From Marifrigoribacter sp047730175 (lineage in GTDB: Bacteria; Bacteroidota; Bacteroidia; Flavobacteriales; Flavobacteriaceae), in NCBI RefSeq assembly GCF_047730175.1, contig NZ_CP159833.1, positions 1,240,001 to 1,304,000 on the forward strand: DNA of 64,000 nucleotides, read 5' to 3'. The translations under genes and the position numbers were made by a program. The notes under the pieces were generated by a model, which saw nothing but the letters and a program-made list of their open reading frames with translations, was not told the DNA's origin and ran no database searches. Positions 60,091 to 64,000 of this stretch are shown piece after piece (the first letter of the stretch is position 1; the number at the start of each line of letters is the position of its first letter).

Positions 60091-61727
60091 TATTTATCTG
60101 AAATTACTAGTTCAACTGAATCCATGATGCGTTTTTTTATCACATCTCCATATTTTTCATTGCCTTGATACATCACCATAATTTGTTGTAATCCTCCTTG
60201 TTGAGCAAACAATAAAAGTTCATATTTATGTGTAATAGGTAATGTTTCTCCTTTAGGAGAGACCAAATTAAGTTCTCCATAAGCTTTCTTGCCCGTAATG
60301 CCTTTTTCAGTTTTAAACTCTTCTGTTTTTACCACTAAATTAGTAGCACCTTGTTTTTCAATATTAGATAAAGCACCTTCTATAGCAGCATCTAAATCTA
60401 TTTCTTGCTCCCCTTGGATTTTAAAAGTACTTACAACGATGTTGAAAATAGTTCTATCTCCAAAACTAAAAGCACTAATATCACTTGCCTGAATGCCATT
60501 CAATAATTTTGGATCAATTTCTTGTCTTAATAGAACTTCAGGAGTCTCAATAATGATAGCGGGATTGCCATATTCACTTTTAATCCATCTGCCTTCAGAA
60601 AGTTCCTTAGTAACATTGCTGAAAAAGATGTCTTTTACTGCATCCATTCCTTTTACAGCACCATAAATTCCAAGAGAAATAATTACTAAAGTGAACACAC
60701 TTGCAGCACCAATAAGCCATTTTCTTCTGTTGCGTTTTTTACGGAGTAGTTCTAAATATTGTTCGTTCTCAAGTAGTTCTTCTTCTGTTAACTCAGGAAT
60801 GATTTCTTTAGTTTCATTTAAAATTTCTTCAATGGTAGATCTATCCACACTAGCTTGACCTTCCCGCTCCTTCATTTTAGCAAATTTTATTAAATCTGCT
60901 CTTTTAAATATTTTATCAAGCTTTGAAATTGTTTCTGAATCAAAATCAAAATTCCCAGAATCACGATGCAATTCTAACCGTTCAATTAATTCATTCGAAG
61001 TGCTTTCTAGCGCTTTATCATCAACTTCATGGTCTAAATATCGTTTTATAATTTCAGTTAAAGAAGAGTAATACTCTTTCGATTTATCTTCTTCTAATAA
61101 GTGTGAACTATCCAATTTTTGAAGTGCTACTAATGCTTCTTCATAGGGAGGTAATTCTTTCTCTCTTTCCTCTTTTCTTTTTTTCCTTCTGAATAAAAAG
61201 TAAACAATCCCTGCGATTATCAATAAAATTGGAACAATCCAATACAATATTTTTATAAAATCGAACGGAGGCTTTTTAACTTCAATTGCGGGTTTAATCG
61301 TAAACATTTTCTGTTGTGTAGTGTCTACAACGACATCTGCCACTTCAACGTTTACTGAATCTGTTTGAAAGGCCTTATTATTGATAATAATTCGCTGTGA
61401 AGGAATCGTATATTTACCTGAATCGAATTGTGTTATCCCATATTTTTTGAGCAACCTATACTTCGCCTTTTCATAGGTAGTATCTATTTTATATGATTCA
61501 ATAACCTCTAGTGGTAAAAAAGATTGCCCTTCAGGAAATACAACCAAATCAGTAGTATCAGCTTCAACGATAATAGAATATTTTATTTCTTCACCTATTT
61601 TAATATAAGTAGAATCAATGGAAGAACTGACTTGAGCATTGGATAAAAAGCTTATCAAAAACACAGAAAGGAATAGTGCTTTTGCTCTAGATGACCTTTT
61701 AATTATATGTAGAATTTTTTGTGTCAT
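60090..61727 (-). CDS. Bat-operon membrane protein with two extracytoplasmic regions
   Basis: A 545-residue protein encoded between the DUF58 and batA genes. It has a signal (about 15-31), a periplasmic beta domain (about 32-150, TYIKIGEEIKYSIIVEADTTDLVVFPEGQSFLP, BatD-like), a TM (about 160-178) and a cytosolic helical part. The cytosolic part (YSSLTEIIKRYLDHEVDDKALESTSNELIERL) resembles DUF4381. A second TM (about 340-358) and a C-terminal domain complete it. Function unknown; it is probably part of the Bat complex. Confidence 0.75.
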   Translation of the reverse strand: MTQKILHIIKRSSRAKALFLSVFLISFLSNAQVSSSIDSTYIKIGEEIKYSIIVEADTTDLVVFPEGQSFLPLEVIESYKIDTTYEKAKYRLLKKYGITQFDSGKYTIPSQRIIINNKAFQTDSVNVEVADVVVDTTQQKMFTIKPAIEVKKPPFDFIKILYWIVPILLIIAGIVYFLFRRKKRKEEREKELPPYEEALVALQKLDSSHLLEEDKSKEYYSSLTEIIKRYLDHEVDDKALESTSNELIERLELHRDSGNFDFDSETISKLDKIFKRADLIKFAKMKEREGQASVDRSTIEEILNETKEIIPELTEEELLENEQYLELLRKKRNRRKWLIGAASVFTLVIISLGIYGAVKGMDAVKDIFFSNVTKELSEGRWIKSEYGNPAIIIETPEVLLRQEIDPKLLNGIQASDISAFSFGDRTIFNIVVSTFKIQGEQEIDLDAAIEGALSNIEKQGATNLVVKTEEFKTEKGITGKKAYGELNLVSPKGETLPITHKYELLLFAQQGGLQQIMVMYQGNEKYGDVIKKRIMDSVELVISDK

Positions 61728-61736
61728 GTACTGTGA

Positions 61737-62600
61737 TCATCTTTTTTTAAAATACCCTAATAATTTTTTTACATAACTCTCATCTACCCTACAACTTAAG
61801 GCACCTGCACCACTTTTTTTGAAAGACTCTACAAATTCATTCGTTCTTTCTTGATAGTAATTTTCGTAGTTTCTACGTACTTTTTTAGAAGCGGTATTCA
61901 CTAAAATAGTTTCCCCAGTTTCCTGATCTTGCATCTGAACCATTCCTAAATTAGGTAATTGTTCTTCGTGTTTATCGTAGACTCTAATTCCAGTAACATC
62001 GTGTTTTCCAGAAACGATTTTTAAAGTGTCTTTGTAATTTTCTGTTATAAAATCTGAAAGCACAAAAACAATGGCTTTCTTCTTCATAACATTGGATAAA
62101 TACTTTAAAGCATTGACCAAATCTGTTTTTTTACTTTGTCCTTTGTGTTCGATTAATTCTCTAATAATTCGTAATACGTGTGACTTTCCTTTTTTGGGAG
62201 GAATAAAAAGTTCTATTTGATCTGAAAAAAGAATAAGCCCAATTTTGTCATTATTCTGAAGCGCAGAAAAAGCGAGTGTTGCCGCTATTTCAGTAACAAT
62301 TTCATTTTTAAATTGTTCGTCTGTACCAAAAAATTCAGATCCACTAATATCAACCAATAACATAAGAGTTAGCTCACGTTCCTCCTCAAAAACTTTTATA
62401 TAAGGTTCGTTATAACGTGCAGTTACATTCCAATCGATACTTCTTACATCATCACCAAATTGGTATTGACGCACTTCACTAAAGGTCATTCCTCGACCTT
62501 TAAACGTACTGTGATACTCTCCTCCAAACATATGGTCACTTAGACGACGTGTTTTGATCTCGATTTTTCGTACTTTTTTAAGAAGTTCTTTTGTATCCAA
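61737..62600 (-). CDS. DUF58-domain protein (vWA-like) of the MoxR-Bat operon
   Basis: A 287-residue cytosolic protein. The DUF58 core reads YHSTFKGRGMTFSEVRQYQFGDDVRSIDWNVTARYNEPYIKVFEEERELTLMLLVDISGSEFFG, where DISGS is a MIDAS-like motif. KKKAIVFVLSDFITENY follows. DUF58 proteins are regular partners of MoxR ATPases and are thought to be substrates or adaptors. It lies 10 bases upstream of the next Bat-operon gene. Confidence 0.9.
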   Translation of the reverse strand: MDTKELLKKVRKIEIKTRRLSDHMFGGEYHSTFKGRGMTFSEVRQYQFGDDVRSIDWNVTARYNEPYIKVFEEERELTLMLLVDISGSEFFGTDEQFKNEIVTEIAATLAFSALQNNDKIGLILFSDQIELFIPPKKGKSHVLRIIRELIEHKGQSKKTDLVNALKYLSNVMKKKAIVFVLSDFITENYKDTLKIVSGKHDVTGIRVYDKHEEQLPNLGMVQMQDQETGETILVNTASKKVRRNYENYYQERTNEFVESFKKSGAGALSCRVDESYVKKLLGYFKKR

Positions 62601-62687
62601 TTGAAGTTAATTTGTTGAATTGTTGAAGCGTGTAATTGTACTTAGCCTAACCGAATAAACAGTTAAACAATTTTACAGCTAAACATT

Positions 62688-63692
62688 TTAAGGTACTTCT
62701 ATTTCGTTTATAATTTTATTGATAATGTCTTCTGAAGTTACATTCTCTGCTTCTGCTTCGTAGGTGATTCCAATACGATGGCGTAATACATCATGAACTA
62801 CCGCACGAACGTCTTCAGGAATTACATATCCTCTTCTTTTAATAAAAGCATAACATTTTGATGCAATCGCTAAGTTGATACTTCCCCTTGGCGAAGCTCC
62901 AAAATTAATAAGCGGTTTTAAATCTGCTAAGCGATAATTTTCAGGAGAACGAGTTGCGAAAATGATATCTAAAATATATTGTTCAATCTTTTCGTCCATA
63001 TATACTTCACGAACGGAAGCTTGTGCTCTTAAAATTTGTTCAATAGTAACAACCGGATTAACTTTTTCAAATGCTCCTTTTAAATTTTGGCGGACAATTA
63101 ATTGTTCTTCGGCCATTTTAGGATATTTAATAACAGTCTTTAACATAAAACGATCCACTTGAGCCTCAGGAAGAGGGTAAGTTCCTTCTTGTTCTATCGG
63201 ATTTTGTGTTGCCATTACCAAAAAAGGCTTGTCTAATGGGAAAGTAGTATCACCAATAGTGACTTGTTTTTCTTGCATGGCTTCTAGTAAAGCAGACTGA
63301 ACTTTAGCAGGGGCACGATTGATCTCATCTGCTAACACAAAGTTGGCAAAAATGGGACCTTTTTTAATACTGAAGTCGTTATCCTTCATGTTGTAGATCA
63401 TTGTTCCTACTACATCTGCAGGAAGTAAATCTGGGGTAAATTGAATTCTGCTAAAATCGCCATGAACAGCTTTAGACAATGTGTTTATCGCCAAAGTTTT
63501 TGCAAGACCAGGAACTCCTTCAAGTAATATATGTCCTTGTCCTAATAAACCAATTAGCAGTCTTTCAACCATATGTTTTTGGCCTACAATTACTTTATTC
63601 ATTTCCATAGAAAGAATGTCAATAAATGCACTTTCTTTTTCTATCTTTTCATTTAAAGCGCCTATATCTAAGGTCGTATTTGTCTGTTCCAT
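62688..63692 (-). CDS. MoxR-family AAA+ ATPase
   Basis: A 334-residue AAA+ ATPase. Walker A is LLEGVPGLAKTLAI, Walker B FVLADEINRAPAKVQSALLEAMQEKQVTIG, and sensor 1 MATQNPIEQEGTYPLPEAQVDRF. A C-terminal lid follows (GASPRGSINLAIASKCYAF). MoxR proteins act as chaperone-like ATPases, often on vWA proteins, which fits the DUF58 and BatA/BatB genes downstream. It is the first gene of the operon and diverges from the SDR gene. Confidence 0.93.
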   Translation of the reverse strand: MEQTNTTLDIGALNEKIEKESAFIDILSMEMNKVIVGQKHMVERLLIGLLGQGHILLEGVPGLAKTLAINTLSKAVHGDFSRIQFTPDLLPADVVGTMIYNMKDNDFSIKKGPIFANFVLADEINRAPAKVQSALLEAMQEKQVTIGDTTFPLDKPFLVMATQNPIEQEGTYPLPEAQVDRFMLKTVIKYPKMAEEQLIVRQNLKGAFEKVNPVVTIEQILRAQASVREVYMDEKIEQYILDIIFATRSPENYRLADLKPLINFGASPRGSINLAIASKCYAFIKRRGYVIPEDVRAVVHDVLRHRIGITYEAEAENVTSEDIINKIINEIEVP

Positions 63693-63880
63693 GTTCTTAT
63701 TTTAATAAAAAATCTATTTGTTATTAAGGAATGCTAAATTGAAAAATTAACATTTAAATTGTTGTTAACAATTGGTTAAAAATTTTAACCCTAAAAAGCC
63801 ACATAAATACGTACTTTTCTAGGGTCTAATAACGGATTTTTTTATAGCACTTCTTAACAATTTTGAAAACTTTATGATAT

Positions 63881-64000
63881 ATGAACAATAAAACAGCATT
63901 AATCACTGGAGCCACCTCTGGAATTGGGAAATCAACAGCAGTTGTATTTGCTAAAAACGGCATTAATTTGATTCTCTGCGGAAGAAGACAAAACCGATTA
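63881..64000 (+). CDS. Short-chain dehydrogenase/reductase, N-terminal part (runs off the right edge)
   Basis: Forty codons from the ATG at 63881 to the window end, reading MNNKTALITGATSGIGKSTA and then VVFAKNGINLILCGRRQNRL. TGATSGIG is the TGxxxGxG nucleotide-binding motif of classical SDRs, and the Arg-Arg after the second strand suggests NADP(H). The catalytic YxxxK lies outside the window, so the substrate cannot be given. An ATG seven bases upstream is closed by a stop after five codons. Confidence 0.85.
   Translation, partial: MNNKTALITGATSGIGKSTAVVFAKNGINLILCGRRQNRL

Overview
The window is AT-rich, gene-dense chromosomal DNA from a member of the Bacteroidota, almost certainly a Flavobacteriaceae species. 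The signs are type IX secretion C-terminal domains, a TonB receptor with a carboxypeptidase-like N-terminal domain, DUF1800/DUF1501 and Bat clusters, a bifunctional OlsF-type acyltransferase, start codons without Shine-Dalgarno sequences, and TAnnTTTG (-7) promoter elements just upstream of many genes. I cannot name the genus. No rRNA, tRNA, CRISPR array, prophage or intact insertion sequence was seen.

Layout. 1-3.5 kb: start of RNase R (leftward), a DUF2007 protein, RpiB, a CDF cation exporter, an ElaA-type acetyltransferase and a short SSB with a strong terminator. 3.5-5.2 kb: a leftward operon of a small His-tailed lipoprotein, a HupE/UreJ-type membrane protein and a membrane-anchored partner, followed by a decayed second copy of ssb. 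5.5-12.4 kb: a rightward iron-uptake-type operon (DUF4856 lipoprotein, imelysin-like lipoprotein, haem-binding protein, HTTM membrane protein, FecA-like TonB receptor) with a well-formed promoter and a candidate operator. 12.4-14.6 kb: a DPP4-type peptidase.

14.8-21.8 kb: a leftward molybdenum-cofactor operon: moeA, a ModE-type regulator, a TauE/SafE permease, mobA, moaD, a MoeB-rhodanese fusion, moaE, a four-helix-bundle gene broken by a stop codon, a MoaC-MogA fusion and moaA. Its promoter carries a palindrome whose half-sites match, as I recall it, the Escherichia coli modA ModE operator. 21.8-30.3 kb, all leftward: TrhO, Tex, MetG (with two in-frame insertions of an interspersed repeat) and a DUF1501/DUF1800 pair.

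30.4-44.2 kb: mostly housekeeping genes: LD-carboxypeptidase, YraN, a TlpA-like protein, Mfd, a PLP enzyme, a TerB-like protein, FBPase, a GNAT-aspartate kinase pair, OlsF, an ArsC-like protein and an EamA transporter. 44.2-45.4 kb: repeat-rich DNA around a thioesterase gene. 45.4-48.4 kb: YheT hydrolase, YicC, Gmk, NadD. 48.4-53.6 kb: a secreted anchor-B protein, GpsA, a T9SS-domain relic, PheS and two unknown proteins. 53.8-54.6 kb: a CvpA-like and a CDGSH protein. 54.6-63.7 kb: a leftward MoxR-DUF58-Bat operon. The window ends in the first 40 codons of a short-chain dehydrogenase.

The observations most worth a second look are the ModE operator, the ssb copies bracketing the HupE operon, and repeat-derived peptide insertions in MetG.
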